From Cognatiluteimonas profundi (GTDB taxonomy: Bacteria; Pseudomonadota; Gammaproteobacteria; Xanthomonadales; Xanthomonadaceae), in the NCBI RefSeq assembly GCF_009792795.1, contig NZ_VKHQ01000003.1:310001-374000 (forward strand): a stretch of DNA of 64,000 nucleotides, read 5' to 3'. Under the pieces are notes generated by a model. It was not told where the DNA came from, made no database searches, and worked only from the letters and a program-made list of their open reading frames with translations. This document shows positions 29,917-38,854 of this stretch, one piece after another (positions within the stretch are counted from its first letter, which is position 1; every line of letters begins with the position of its first letter). A program made the translations under genes and the position numbers.

Positions 29917-32900
29917 TCACTCCGCGGCGATGGCAGCCACCGTTGCCGCCGGCATGCCGCCCTCGCCTCGCCTGCGCCGTGCCCGCGCGATGAGTCGTGA
30001 CGTGCCATGGCGCATGTCGTCGAGGATCGCGTAGATCGTCGGCAGGAACAGCAGGCTCACGACCGTCGAGAACGCCAGCCCACCCGCGATCGCGCGCGCC
30101 ATCGGGTAATACGCTGGCATGTTCTGCCCGCTGTCGCTGGTGGACAACGCGATCGGGACCATGGCGAGGATCGCCGTGCCCATCGTCATCATGATCGGAC
30201 GCAGGCGTTCGCGACTACCTTCGACCAGTGCATCCGTGCGCGACAGTCCGCGGCGGCGCAGGTTGTTGATGTGCTCGATCATGACGATGCCGTTGTTCAC
30301 CACCACGCCCATCAGCACCAGGATGCCGATGAAGGCCATGATGTTGAACTCGGTGCCGGTGAGCCAGAACAGCCAGAAGACCCCGAACACCGAGAACAGG
30401 ACGCCACTCATGATCGCGGCGGGGAACAGCAGCGACTCGAAGACGGCCGCCATCACGATGTAGATCATGACCAGCGCGATCAGCAGGTTGAACATCATCT
30501 GCGACGTGGCTTCTCCGTCGTCCTGGAACGCGCTGCCTTCAAACGTGTAGCTGTATCCGGCAGGGAACTCGATGCTCTTCAGCGTGTCCTCCATCGCCTT
30601 GCGCGCGTCAGGCATCGTCACCTTGTCGGGGAGCCTGGCGACGATCTTGACGGCGGTCTGGCGATTGACGCGTTTGATCTCGCTCGCCGCCGGCACCATG
30701 CTGACGTCCACCATCGACGCCAGCGGCACGGACCGGCCGTCCGGCGCGCGGACGGTGAAGGAATTGATCTGGTTCATTCCGAACTTCTCGGCGCCGGCGA
30801 AACGCACCCAGACCGGCACTTCGGTTTCGCCGCGGCGGAATTCGCGCAGCGGAGCGCCCCTCAGCGCGAGTTCCACGAAGCGCGAGACGTCCTGCACGCT
30901 GAATCCGAACGCGGCCGCCCGTTCGCGGTCGACCCGCACCGTCAATTCGCTGTTGCGGTCGCCCGCGTCGAGGCGGACATCGCGTAGCTCCTTTCGCCGC
31001 GCGAGGATCGGAACGATGTCGTTCGCAAGGTCGGTCAGGGTCCGGGTGGAGTCGCCGACCAGCTGCACCTCCACGTTCTGGCCCGGACCGCTGTCGCCGC
31101 CACCGTTGCCCAGGGTGATCTGGGCGCGCGCGGACTTCGGCAGGGCCTTGCTGATCTGGTCGCTGATCGGCTTGGTCACCTTGGCGTCCTTGCTGTCGAA
31201 CGTCACGACCGTATTGGCGTCGCCCTGCTCGCTGTAATACGAGTAGATCTGCTTGACGTGGAATTTCTTCCGGTTCGCGTCCAGGAATCGCTCGACGCGC
31301 AGCACCTCGTCCGACATCTGCTCCTTGGTGTAACTGCCGTTCCACTGGTAACTGACGTAGGCCTGCTCGCCGCCGTCGCCGCCGAACATGTTCTTCTTGG
31401 TCAGCATCACCGGGACGATGCTGACCGCGATGATCAGGACGATGCCCAGGACCGACTTGCCACGGTGCTCCAGCGTCCAGCGCAACAACGAAGCGTAACG
31501 GCGTTGCAGGCGCGGGATCAGTCCTTTCGACGACGCCTGGTTGGCGACGGTCGGCGGGGTTTTCAGCCGCGCCGAAATCATCGGGATGAGGCTTACCGCA
31601 ACCAGCCACGAGGCCAGCAGCGAGACCGAGATCGTGATGGCGATCTGCGACAGGTAGATCGCCAGGAAGTTGCGCTCGCCGAACAGGTTGGGAACGAACA
31701 CGATGCAGTGGCACAAGGTGCCGGCGGACAATGCGATGGCGACATGCCGGGTGCCCAGGATCGAGGCCAGTCGCGGCTGTCCGGGATTCTTCTCGCGTTC
31801 CTGGTAAATGCTCTCGACCACCACCACGGCGTTGTCCACCAGCATGCCCACCGCCAGCAGCAAGCCCATCATGGTCAGGATGTTCAGGGTGACGCCGACG
31901 AAGTACATGAAGCCCAGCGTCATCACGAAACAGATCGGAATCGCCAGGGTCACCATCAAGGTCGACGGCCAGTGGCGCAGGAAGAAAAACAGCACGGCGA
32001 TGGACAGCACCAGGCCGATGCCGCCGGCCTCGGCCAGGCTTGTCAGGGAGCTCGTGACGTTCTCGCCGCTGTTGTCGATCACCTTGACCTGCACGCCGCT
32101 GAAGGCTGGATCCTTCTGGATCGCCTGTACCATCTTCAGCGCGCGGCTGGACACGTCGACGAGGTTCGCGTCGCGCTCCTTGAAGATGTCCAGGCCAACC
32201 GCGGGGCGGCCATCCAGCCGACGACCGTAATCCATGCGCGCAGGCTTGAGGCGCACGTCGGCAATGTCGCCCAGGCGAGTGCCATTGCTGCCGATCACCA
32301 GGTCCCGCAGTTGCTGCAGGTCGGTCAACTCGCCGACCGGCTCGACGCGCAGCCGTTGTCCACCGTCGTCGATCTCTCCGGCGGACACCGAGAAATTCAC
32401 CGCCTGCAGGGTCCTGGTCAGGTCGTTGAGGTTGATGCCATTCGCGGTCAGGCGATCGGGGGCGATGGCGATCTCGACTTCATTGGGCGTCGCGCCCGAT
32501 ACCTCGACCTTGGCTACGCCCGGAAGCCGCTCCAGGGGACGCTTGAATTCCCGGTCGATCAGGTCGTAGGCACCCTGCAGGTCCTGGGTCTGGCTGGCCA
32601 GGCGCACGCGCAGCACGGGCTGGTCGGCGGTATCGATCTTCTGCACGACGTAGCGCTGCAACGCCTCGGGCAATTCGGCGCGGATCGCATCGATGCGTTC
32701 GCGCGCGTCGGAGGCGGCGATGGCGACATTGCGGCTCCAGTCGCTGAAGACCACCATGAAATCCGCGCCGTTGGCACGCGCCGTCCCCTCGGTGCGCTTG
32801 ACCCCTGACATCGTCGCCAGCGCTTCTTCGACCGGCCGCAGCACCGTACGCTCGACTTCCTCGGGCGTCGACCCCGTATACGGCAACTGCACGAAGATCA

Positions 32901-33030
32901 GCGGCGGCGTCACCGACGGGAACGCTTCCAGTGGCAGGCGGAACGCCGCGATCAAGCCGATCACGAACAACGACACGAAGAACATGACCGTCGTGACCGG
33001 GCGCTTGATGCTCAGCTCGGCGATCGTCAT
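29917..33030 (-). CDS. RND efflux pump, inner-membrane subunit (second of two)
   Basis: 1037 residues of the AcrB/HAE1 family: N-terminal helix (PVTTVMFFVSLFVIGLIAAF), two large periplasmic porter loops and twelve transmembrane helices. In helix 4 the proton-relay region reads GMLVDNAVVVVES, one Asp followed by Asn, whereas its partner has two Asp. It pumps substrates out using the proton gradient with a periplasmic adaptor and an outer-membrane channel. It lies 37 nt after the first RND gene; both depend on the adaptor encoded at 36561-37709. Substrate cannot be read from sequence. Confidence 0.92.
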   Translation of the reverse strand: MTIAELSIKRPVTTVMFFVSLFVIGLIAAFRLPLEAFPSVTPPLIFVQLPYTGSTPEEVERTVLRPVEEALATMSGVKRTEGTARANGADFMVVFSDWSRNVAIAASDARERIDAIRAELPEALQRYVVQKIDTADQPVLRVRLASQTQDLQGAYDLIDREFKRPLERLPGVAKVEVSGATPNEVEIAIAPDRLTANGINLNDLTRTLQAVNFSVSAGEIDDGGQRLRVEPVGELTDLQQLRDLVIGSNGTRLGDIADVRLKPARMDYGRRLDGRPAVGLDIFKERDANLVDVSSRALKMVQAIQKDPAFSGVQVKVIDNSGENVTSSLTSLAEAGGIGLVLSIAVLFFFLRHWPSTLMVTLAIPICFVMTLGFMYFVGVTLNILTMMGLLLAVGMLVDNAVVVVESIYQEREKNPGQPRLASILGTRHVAIALSAGTLCHCIVFVPNLFGERNFLAIYLSQIAITISVSLLASWLVAVSLIPMISARLKTPPTVANQASSKGLIPRLQRRYASLLRWTLEHRGKSVLGIVLIIAVSIVPVMLTKKNMFGGDGGEQAYVSYQWNGSYTKEQMSDEVLRVERFLDANRKKFHVKQIYSYYSEQGDANTVVTFDSKDAKVTKPISDQISKALPKSARAQITLGNGGGDSGPGQNVEVQLVGDSTRTLTDLANDIVPILARRKELRDVRLDAGDRNSELTVRVDRERAAAFGFSVQDVSRFVELALRGAPLREFRRGETEVPVWVRFAGAEKFGMNQINSFTVRAPDGRSVPLASMVDVSMVPAASEIKRVNRQTAVKIVARLPDKVTMPDARKAMEDTLKSIEFPAGYSYTFEGSAFQDDGEATSQMMFNLLIALVMIYIVMAAVFESLLFPAAIMSGVLFSVFGVFWLFWLTGTEFNIMAFIGILVLMGVVVNNGIVMIEHINNLRRRGLSRTDALVEGSRERLRPIMMTMGTAILAMVPIALSTSDSGQNMPAYYPMARAIAGGLAFSTVVSLLFLPTIYAILDDMRHGTSRLIARARRRRGEGGMPAATVAAIAAE

Positions 33031-33067
33031 GCGCGCGCTCCGGAACCGGCGCCTGCAAGCGGCCGGC

Positions 33068-36000
33068 TCATGGCTGGCCTGCGTCGGTCAGGGGCGACTG
33101 TTCGCCATGGATGCCTGCCTCCACTTCCGCGTTCTCGCGGCGCGCACGGCGCCCGCGTTCGCGGTAATAAGCGTCGGCGCGCTTGTCCAGCAGGTCGTAG
33201 ACCACCGGGATCACGACGAGCGTCAGCAGCGTCGACATCAGCAGCCCGCCAATCACAGTGATCGCCATGGGCGAGCGCACTTCGGCGCCTTCGCCGGTGG
33301 CGATCGCCAGCGGCAGGAACCCGAAGAGCGTACATAGCGTTGTCATGATGATCGGGCGCAGGCGAGACCGCGCGCCCTCCACCAACGCCTCGCGCTTGGC
33401 GACGCCCTGCTCGCGCAACTGGTTGACCTTGTCGATCAGGATGATTGCGTTCTTGACAACAAGACCAACGAGCAGGATCAGGCCAATGAAGACCACCACC
33501 GACACCGTGGAGCCTGTCAGGAACAGGGCCAGGACCGCGCCAACCATCGCCAACGGGATGGTGAACAGGATCACGAAGGGATGCAGCAGCGATTCGAACT
33601 GGGAAGCCATCACCAGGTAGACCAGGAAGATCGCCAGGCCGAACGCGAACAGCAGCGACTTCACCGAGTCGGACAGTTCCTCGCCCTGCCCGCCAATATG
33701 CATGCCGGTGTCGGTTCCCAGGGGATGCGCGGCGACCATGTCGCGCACTTCCTGCACGGCGCCACCCAGGTCGATACCCCGCAGGTTGGCCGAAACCACG
33801 GCCACGCGAACCTGGTCGGCACGATGGATTTCGCTTGGCCCGGTCGTGGCGACGACGTCGGCGACGGCGTCCAGCGTCACCGGGCGGCTGTTGCCCGGGT
33901 TGACGATGAGGTGGCGGATGTTGTCGACGGATGCACGATCGGATTGGCGGGCACGTACCAGCACGTCGATCTTTCGGTCGCGATAGCTGTATTCGGTGGC
34001 CACGTCACCGCGGACCTTGCTGACGACCACGTCGGCGATCTGGCGCGTAGTCATGCCCAGGGCCGCCGCGCGCTCCTGGTCGAAGCGGATCTGGATCTCG
34101 GGGAAGCCCTGCTCGACGGTCGACTTGACGTCGGCGTAGTGCGAGTTGCCGCGCAGCAGCGTCGCCAGCCGCCGGCCGGCGTGCTCGATCGAAGCGAGGT
34201 CCTGGCCGGTGATTTCTATTTCCAGCGGCGCGGAAAAACTGAACAGCTCGGGCCGGCTGAAATCGACCTGCGCATTGCGATGCGCCTGCATGCTCCGACG
34301 CAGGCTCTCGGTTTCCCGCGCCTCCACCGCCTTGCTGCCGCCATCGGCCATGATCACGCTGACCCTGCCGATGTTCTCGCCACTCTCGGTTGGATTCGCA
34401 TCCAGGCGGGTGCCGCTGCCACTGACGCCATACAGCACGCGGATGCCGTCGTCCTTCGCATGGGCGCCCTGCAGTTGGCGAACCAGCGCGTCGGTTTCAC
34501 GCAAGGGCGTCCCAGGCGGCAACTTCACCGTCATGTCGAAACGGTCCTGCGCCAGTTGCGGGATCAGGTCGGCGCCGAGGAACGGCACCATCAGCAGCGT
34601 CAGCGCAAAGGCGGCGGCTGCGGTTCCGAGGACCAGGCCACGCTTGCCGAGCGCTGCCGGCAACAATTTCATGTATGCGCGCTCGGCGCGTCCGTACGGT
34701 GCCATGGCCAGGTCGCTCGCCTTGCGCATGACCGGACCGACCACGGCGCACAGGCCACGCCAGCTCCGTACCACCAGCCAGGCGATGCCGAAGAATCCAC
34801 CGCGCACGCCAGCACCCATGCCGTGCTCCACGGCCGCCAACGGCTTCTGCAGGCGGGAGGTCGGCTGCCATTTCGGATGTGGCGGCTCTTCGGGGAATGC
34901 CAGCGGCGGACGTCCCTTGAGCGAACTCAACATCGGGATCAGCGTCATCGCGACCACGAGCGAGATGCCGATCGCCAGCGCGACCGTCAACGCCTGGTCG
35001 CGGAACAGTTGGCCAGCGATGCCTTGCACGAACACCAGCGGAAGGAATACCGCGATCGTCGTCAGCGTGGACGCCACGACCGCCATGCTGACCTCGCGGG
35101 TGCCGGCGATCGCGGCATCCAGGATGCCCAGCCCGCGTTCGCGTGCCTTGGCGATCGACTCCAGCACGACGATCGAGTCGTCGACCACCAGTCCGGTCGC
35201 CAGCGCGAGGCCGCCCAGCGACATGACATTGAGGCTGAGGCCGAACCGGCCCATGAAGAAGAACGTCGCGATGATCGACACCGGCAGCGACAGCCCGACA
35301 ACGAAGGTGCTCCAGCCATCGCGCAGGAACAGGAAGATGATCAGGATCGCGAGCATCCCACCGATGATCGCGTCGACCTTCACGTCTCGGATCGCATTGC
35401 GGATGAACTGCGACTGGTCATCGATCGTCGTCAGCTCCATGTCCGATGGAATCTGGTCCTTGATCTGTTCCAGGCGTTTGCCGATCGCGTCCGCGGTCGC
35501 CACGGTGTTCGCGTCGCCTTCCTTGTAGATCGCCAGCTCGACCGCTTCCTTCCCGGCCAGGCGGATGATCGCCTCGCGCTCCTTGTAGCCCTGGCGGATC
35601 GTCGCGACGTCCCTCAGCCGCACCGGCATGCCATCGGCGATGCTCGACGAGGAGGACGAGGCGCTCTGGACCGAGGCCGCGGCCGCCATCGCACTGGCGT
35701 CGCCGGTGGCCGCTGCCACGCGCGCCATCTGCTCGGCGGCGCTCTGTGCCGCGCCACCGCCGGCCGCCTGCGTGGTCACCAGCATGTTCGCGATTTCATC
35801 GACGCTGGCGAACTGGTTGACGGTCCGCACGAGGTAGCGCTGCGTCCCCTCCTCGAGCCGACCGCCCGACACGTTGATGTTTTCCTGCTTCAGCCGGTCG
35901 ATCACGGTCGCGATCGGCAGGTTCAGCTGCGCCAGCTTCTGCTGGTCGATGTCGACCTGGATCTCATCCTCCAGGCCACCTCCGACCTTGACCGCGGCGA

Positions 36001-36544
36001 CGCCAGCGACCGGTTCAAGTTTCTTCTTGAGATCGTCGTCGGCGTACCGCCGCAGCTCGGTGAGCGCGCGGATGGGATCGGATGCCGTTTTCGGCGTCAA
36101 CGCCAATCGCATGATCGGCTGCGTCGACGGGTTGAATCGCAGCAGCACCGGCGGCTTCGCCTCCAGCGGCAGTTGCACGACCTCCATTTTGTCGCGCACG
36201 TCCAGGCTGGCCTGGTCCATGTCCGTGCCCCAGGCGAACTCGAGCACGACGTCGCTCTGTCCGGTGCGCGACACCGACTTGAGCTTGCGCAGCCCCTTCA
36301 CCACGCCGACGGCTTCCTCCACCGGTTGGGTGATGAGCGTCTCGATCTCCGTCGGCGCCGCGCCCGTGTACTCCGTCCGCACGGTCAGCGTCGGATAGCT
36401 CAGGTCCGGCAGCAGGTTGACCTTGAGGCTGCGCAGGGCAATCAGACCGAACAGCACGAGCGTGATCGTCATCATCGCCACCGTCACGCGACGGCGGGTG
36501 GCGAATTCGACGAGATTGAAGGACGGACCGCTGGAGGAAGGCAT
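33068..36544 (-). CDS. RND efflux pump, inner-membrane subunit (first of two)
   Basis: 1158 residues, about 120 longer than typical. AcrB/HAE1-type architecture with twelve transmembrane helices; helix 4 carries GLVVDDSIVVLES, the Asp pair needed for proton relay. The extra length comes partly from a low-complexity Ala/Ser insertion at about residues 270-310 (SAAEQMARVAAA... SSSSSS) in the first porter loop and a loop near residues 560-640. ATG 36544 is used; a GTG one codon earlier is in frame. Transcribed after the adaptor gene (16-nt gap). Confidence 0.92.
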   Translation of the reverse strand: MPSSSGPSFNLVEFATRRRVTVAMMTITLVLFGLIALRSLKVNLLPDLSYPTLTVRTEYTGAAPTEIETLITQPVEEAVGVVKGLRKLKSVSRTGQSDVVLEFAWGTDMDQASLDVRDKMEVVQLPLEAKPPVLLRFNPSTQPIMRLALTPKTASDPIRALTELRRYADDDLKKKLEPVAGVAAVKVGGGLEDEIQVDIDQQKLAQLNLPIATVIDRLKQENINVSGGRLEEGTQRYLVRTVNQFASVDEIANMLVTTQAAGGGAAQSAAEQMARVAAATGDASAMAAAASVQSASSSSSSIADGMPVRLRDVATIRQGYKEREAIIRLAGKEAVELAIYKEGDANTVATADAIGKRLEQIKDQIPSDMELTTIDDQSQFIRNAIRDVKVDAIIGGMLAILIIFLFLRDGWSTFVVGLSLPVSIIATFFFMGRFGLSLNVMSLGGLALATGLVVDDSIVVLESIAKARERGLGILDAAIAGTREVSMAVVASTLTTIAVFLPLVFVQGIAGQLFRDQALTVALAIGISLVVAMTLIPMLSSLKGRPPLAFPEEPPHPKWQPTSRLQKPLAAVEHGMGAGVRGGFFGIAWLVVRSWRGLCAVVGPVMRKASDLAMAPYGRAERAYMKLLPAALGKRGLVLGTAAAAFALTLLMVPFLGADLIPQLAQDRFDMTVKLPPGTPLRETDALVRQLQGAHAKDDGIRVLYGVSGSGTRLDANPTESGENIGRVSVIMADGGSKAVEARETESLRRSMQAHRNAQVDFSRPELFSFSAPLEIEITGQDLASIEHAGRRLATLLRGNSHYADVKSTVEQGFPEIQIRFDQERAAALGMTTRQIADVVVSKVRGDVATEYSYRDRKIDVLVRARQSDRASVDNIRHLIVNPGNSRPVTLDAVADVVATTGPSEIHRADQVRVAVVSANLRGIDLGGAVQEVRDMVAAHPLGTDTGMHIGGQGEELSDSVKSLLFAFGLAIFLVYLVMASQFESLLHPFVILFTIPLAMVGAVLALFLTGSTVSVVVFIGLILLVGLVVKNAIILIDKVNQLREQGVAKREALVEGARSRLRPIIMTTLCTLFGFLPLAIATGEGAEVRSPMAITVIGGLLMSTLLTLVVIPVVYDLLDKRADAYYRERGRRARRENAEVEAGIHGEQSPLTDAGQP

Positions 36545-36560
36545 CACGTCGGTCTTCTTC

Positions 36561-37709
36561 TTATTGTTTGGGCTTGGACGGGGCTTTGGCCGTCACGCGC
36601 TTTGCCGGCGCATTGACGTCATCCAGGACCTGCACGACGGTGCCGTCACGCAGTGCGGTCTTGCCGGCGACGACCACCTTGTCGCCTTCCTTCAGGCCAC
36701 TGCGGACTTCGGCCCAGGCGCCATCGGTGTAACCCAATTTGAGCGGGACGCGCTGCGCCTTGCCGCCCACGATCGCGAACACGGCGGGATCGGTCGCATC
36801 GTCCAGCAGCGCGGCACGCGGCACGACCAATGCGTTCATGCGCTGGTCGTAATCGATCTGCATCCGTCCGAACATGCCGGGTTGCAGCAGGCCGCCGCCA
36901 GCGAACGCGCAGATCACGCGAAACGTGCCGCTGCCCGAATCGACCACCGGTGCGACGCGATCGACGCTGCCGGTGAATGTCTTGCCCGGCAACGAGTCGA
37001 CCTGGAGCTTGACCGGCAAGCCCGCCTTGAGCACCTCGAGTTCGCGCTCGGGGACATTCAATGTCGCCTCGAGCCTGGACGTGTCGACGATGCGGAAGAT
37101 CGGCGTATTGATCTGCACGAAGTTGCCCGGCTTGATCGACCGTTGCGCGATCACGCCGGAGATCGGCGCGGTGACGTTTGCGTAGGAGAGCTCGAGGTTG
37201 GCCAGCCGGTTGGCGGCACGCGCGTTCTCAAGGTCGTACTTGATCTGGTCGATGTCGTTGGCACTGATCAGGCGCTGGTCGGAGAGTTGGCGCGCACGGG
37301 CGTAATTGCTTTCGAGCTTGCGCATCTGCGCCGACGACTGCGCGGCCTGCAGGGCGGCACGCGCCGAATCCAGGCGGACCAGTACCTGCCCGGCACGCAC
37401 CTGCTGGCCTTCCTGCGCGAGCACGCTCAGGGCGACGCCGGATGTCTTGGCGACGACCTGCGATTCCCCGCGGGCATCCAGCGGCGCCGTGCCGCTGTAG
37501 CTGGCCGCGATCGGGCGGCGGGTGGCCATGGCGACCTCGACCGGGACTGCCTCGGGGCCTTTGCTGGCCCCGTCCTTGGCGTTGGCCTCGCCCTCGCCTC
37601 CGCGCTTGCAGGCGCCCAGCGAGAGGGTTCCGACCAGCAGCAGCGCAACCACCAGGGCGGCTGGGGCACGCGACCGCGTGGCGGGTGGAATCGGGCGGGA
37701 AACGCGCAT
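36561..37709 (-). CDS. RND efflux periplasmic adaptor (membrane fusion) lipoprotein
   Basis: 382 residues. The signal sequence ends in a lipobox (ALLLVGTLSLGAC, Cys about 29). Barrel-sandwich/lipoyl halves (SGVALSVLAQEGQQVRAGQVLVRLD and YANVTAPISGVIAQRSIKPG) flank a short coiled-coil hairpin (about 100-150), then the beta-barrel and membrane-proximal domains. It bridges the two RND pumps to an outer-membrane channel that is not encoded nearby. ATG 37709 was chosen for the lipoprotein signal; the frame is open to 37832. Confidence 0.93.
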   Translation of the reverse strand: MRVSRPIPPATRSRAPAALVVALLLVGTLSLGACKRGGEGEANAKDGASKGPEAVPVEVAMATRRPIAASYSGTAPLDARGESQVVAKTSGVALSVLAQEGQQVRAGQVLVRLDSARAALQAAQSSAQMRKLESNYARARQLSDQRLISANDIDQIKYDLENARAANRLANLELSYANVTAPISGVIAQRSIKPGNFVQINTPIFRIVDTSRLEATLNVPERELEVLKAGLPVKLQVDSLPGKTFTGSVDRVAPVVDSGSGTFRVICAFAGGGLLQPGMFGRMQIDYDQRMNALVVPRAALLDDATDPAVFAIVGGKAQRVPLKLGYTDGAWAEVRSGLKEGDKVVVAGKTALRDGTVVQVLDDVNAPAKRVTAKAPSKPKQ

Positions 37710-37937
37710 GTCGGGAACCTGTTGTCTGGTGTTGTAGATATGTATATCACCCAGCGCGCGAACCTCGAATGCGCCATTGGTCATGGTGCGCTTCGGCTGT
37801 GACATGCATGGCGGCAGGCTGACCATCCGCATTGGGTTGCACGGACGAGGTCGCTATACTTGCGCGCTTGTGCATCGTGCTGGCGCACGGACGATGTCCA
37901 TCCAGCATTTCCTCGCCTTCCGACCGCGGACAAACCG

Positions 37938-38321
37938 ATGATCCGACCGTTGTTGCTCGCCCCATTCCTGATCCTCCTCGCCGGCAACGTGCTGGCCCAG
38001 GAACCCGCAGCGGCCACATCCGTTGCTGCTCCTGCCGCCGCAACCACCCCGGCCGCGCCTGCGGCGCTCGCCGGCGATGCGACGCGTGGCAAGGAACTGA
38101 CCTACACCTGCCAGGGTTGCCACGGCGTCACCGGCTACAAGAACGCCTACCCGAATTACCACGTGCCGCGGATTGGCGGCCAGGCGTCGCAGTACCTCGT
38201 CAATGCCCTGACGGAATACAAGCAGGGCAAGCGCAAGCATCCGACCATGCAGGCGCAGGCAAGCAGCTTTTCGGCCCAGGATATCGCCGATATCGCTGCC
38301 TACATCTCCAGCCTGAAGTGA
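37938..38321 (+). CDS. Periplasmic cytochrome c (class I, c4/c5-like)
   Basis: 127 residues. Signal peptide IRPLLLAPFLILLAGNVLA, an Ala/Pro linker, and one haem site CQGCHG (about residue 62) with a distal Met in HPTMQAQA. Probably an electron carrier to a terminal oxidase or other periplasmic acceptor. ATG 37938; an earlier in-frame start has no signal sequence. A second cytochrome c gene follows after 11 nt. It diverges from the efflux operon, and the 228-nt gap must hold both promoters. Confidence 0.9.
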   Translation: MIRPLLLAPFLILLAGNVLAQEPAAATSVAAPAAATTPAAPAALAGDATRGKELTYTCQGCHGVTGYKNAYPNYHVPRIGGQASQYLVNALTEYKQGKRKHPTMQAQASSFSAQDIADIAAYISSLK

Positions 38322-38332
38322 GCCCGATTCCA

Positions 38333-38797
38333 ATGACGAAGACCCACTGCCTGCCGCTGCGCCCACTTGCCCTCATCGCCGCCCTGCTTGCCGGCGGATC
38401 GATGATCGCCGGCTGCACACCCGCTGGCGAAACCCCGGCTGCCCATTCGTCGGCCGACCGGACCGAAGGCCACTCGACCTCCTCTGCCGGATTGCCGCCC
38501 GGCCATGCCGATGCCGGCCAGAAACTGGCCACCACCAAGAACGCCGAAACCGGCCAGGCCTGCGTCGATTGCCATGGACCCGGCGGCAATGCGCCGATCG
38601 ACCCCACCTATCCCAAGCTCGGCGGCCAGTACCACGACTACATCGCGCACTCGCTGCAGATGTACCGCGCCGGCGATCGCGAGAACGCCCTGATGGCGGC
38701 GCAGGCCAAGGTCCTCACCGACCAGCAGATCTCCGATGTCGCCGCGTACTTCAGCACGCAGCCGACGCATCTGCGCGACATGAGCGGGCTCGAATAA
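38333..38797 (+). CDS. Lipoprotein cytochrome c
   Basis: 154 residues. The N-terminus has a lipoprotein signal with ALLAGGSMIAGC (Cys about 28), then a polar linker and one haem-binding site CVDCHG (about residue 80) with the sixth ligand Met in ENALMAAQAK. It shares the layout YxxxALxxYxxGxR...M.AQA with the preceding cytochrome, so the two probably arose by duplication and act in sequence, one soluble and one membrane-attached. Confidence 0.88.
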   Translation: MTKTHCLPLRPLALIAALLAGGSMIAGCTPAGETPAAHSSADRTEGHSTSSAGLPPGHADAGQKLATTKNAETGQACVDCHGPGGNAPIDPTYPKLGGQYHDYIAHSLQMYRAGDRENALMAAQAKVLTDQQISDVAAYFSTQPTHLRDMSGLE

Positions 38798-38828
38798 GCC
38801 GAGCCACGCGTCCCGCAATCGCATCACC

Positions 38829-38851
38829 ACCGGCCCGCATCGCGGGCCGGT
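38829..38851. terminator. Bidirectional stem-loop
   Basis: Perfect 10-bp inverted repeat (ACCGGCCCGC / GCGGGCCGGT) with a 3-nt loop, in the 57-nt gap between the convergent cytochrome c gene and the repetitive membrane protein gene. Confidence 0.65.
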
Positions 38852-38854
38852 CGT

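Noticed and set aside
33581..36616. 1011-codon plus-strand open frame opposite the first RND pump
   Set aside because: Mirror frame of a GC-rich gene; its translation is Arg/His/Gln-rich with no domains, while the minus strand encodes a full RND protein.
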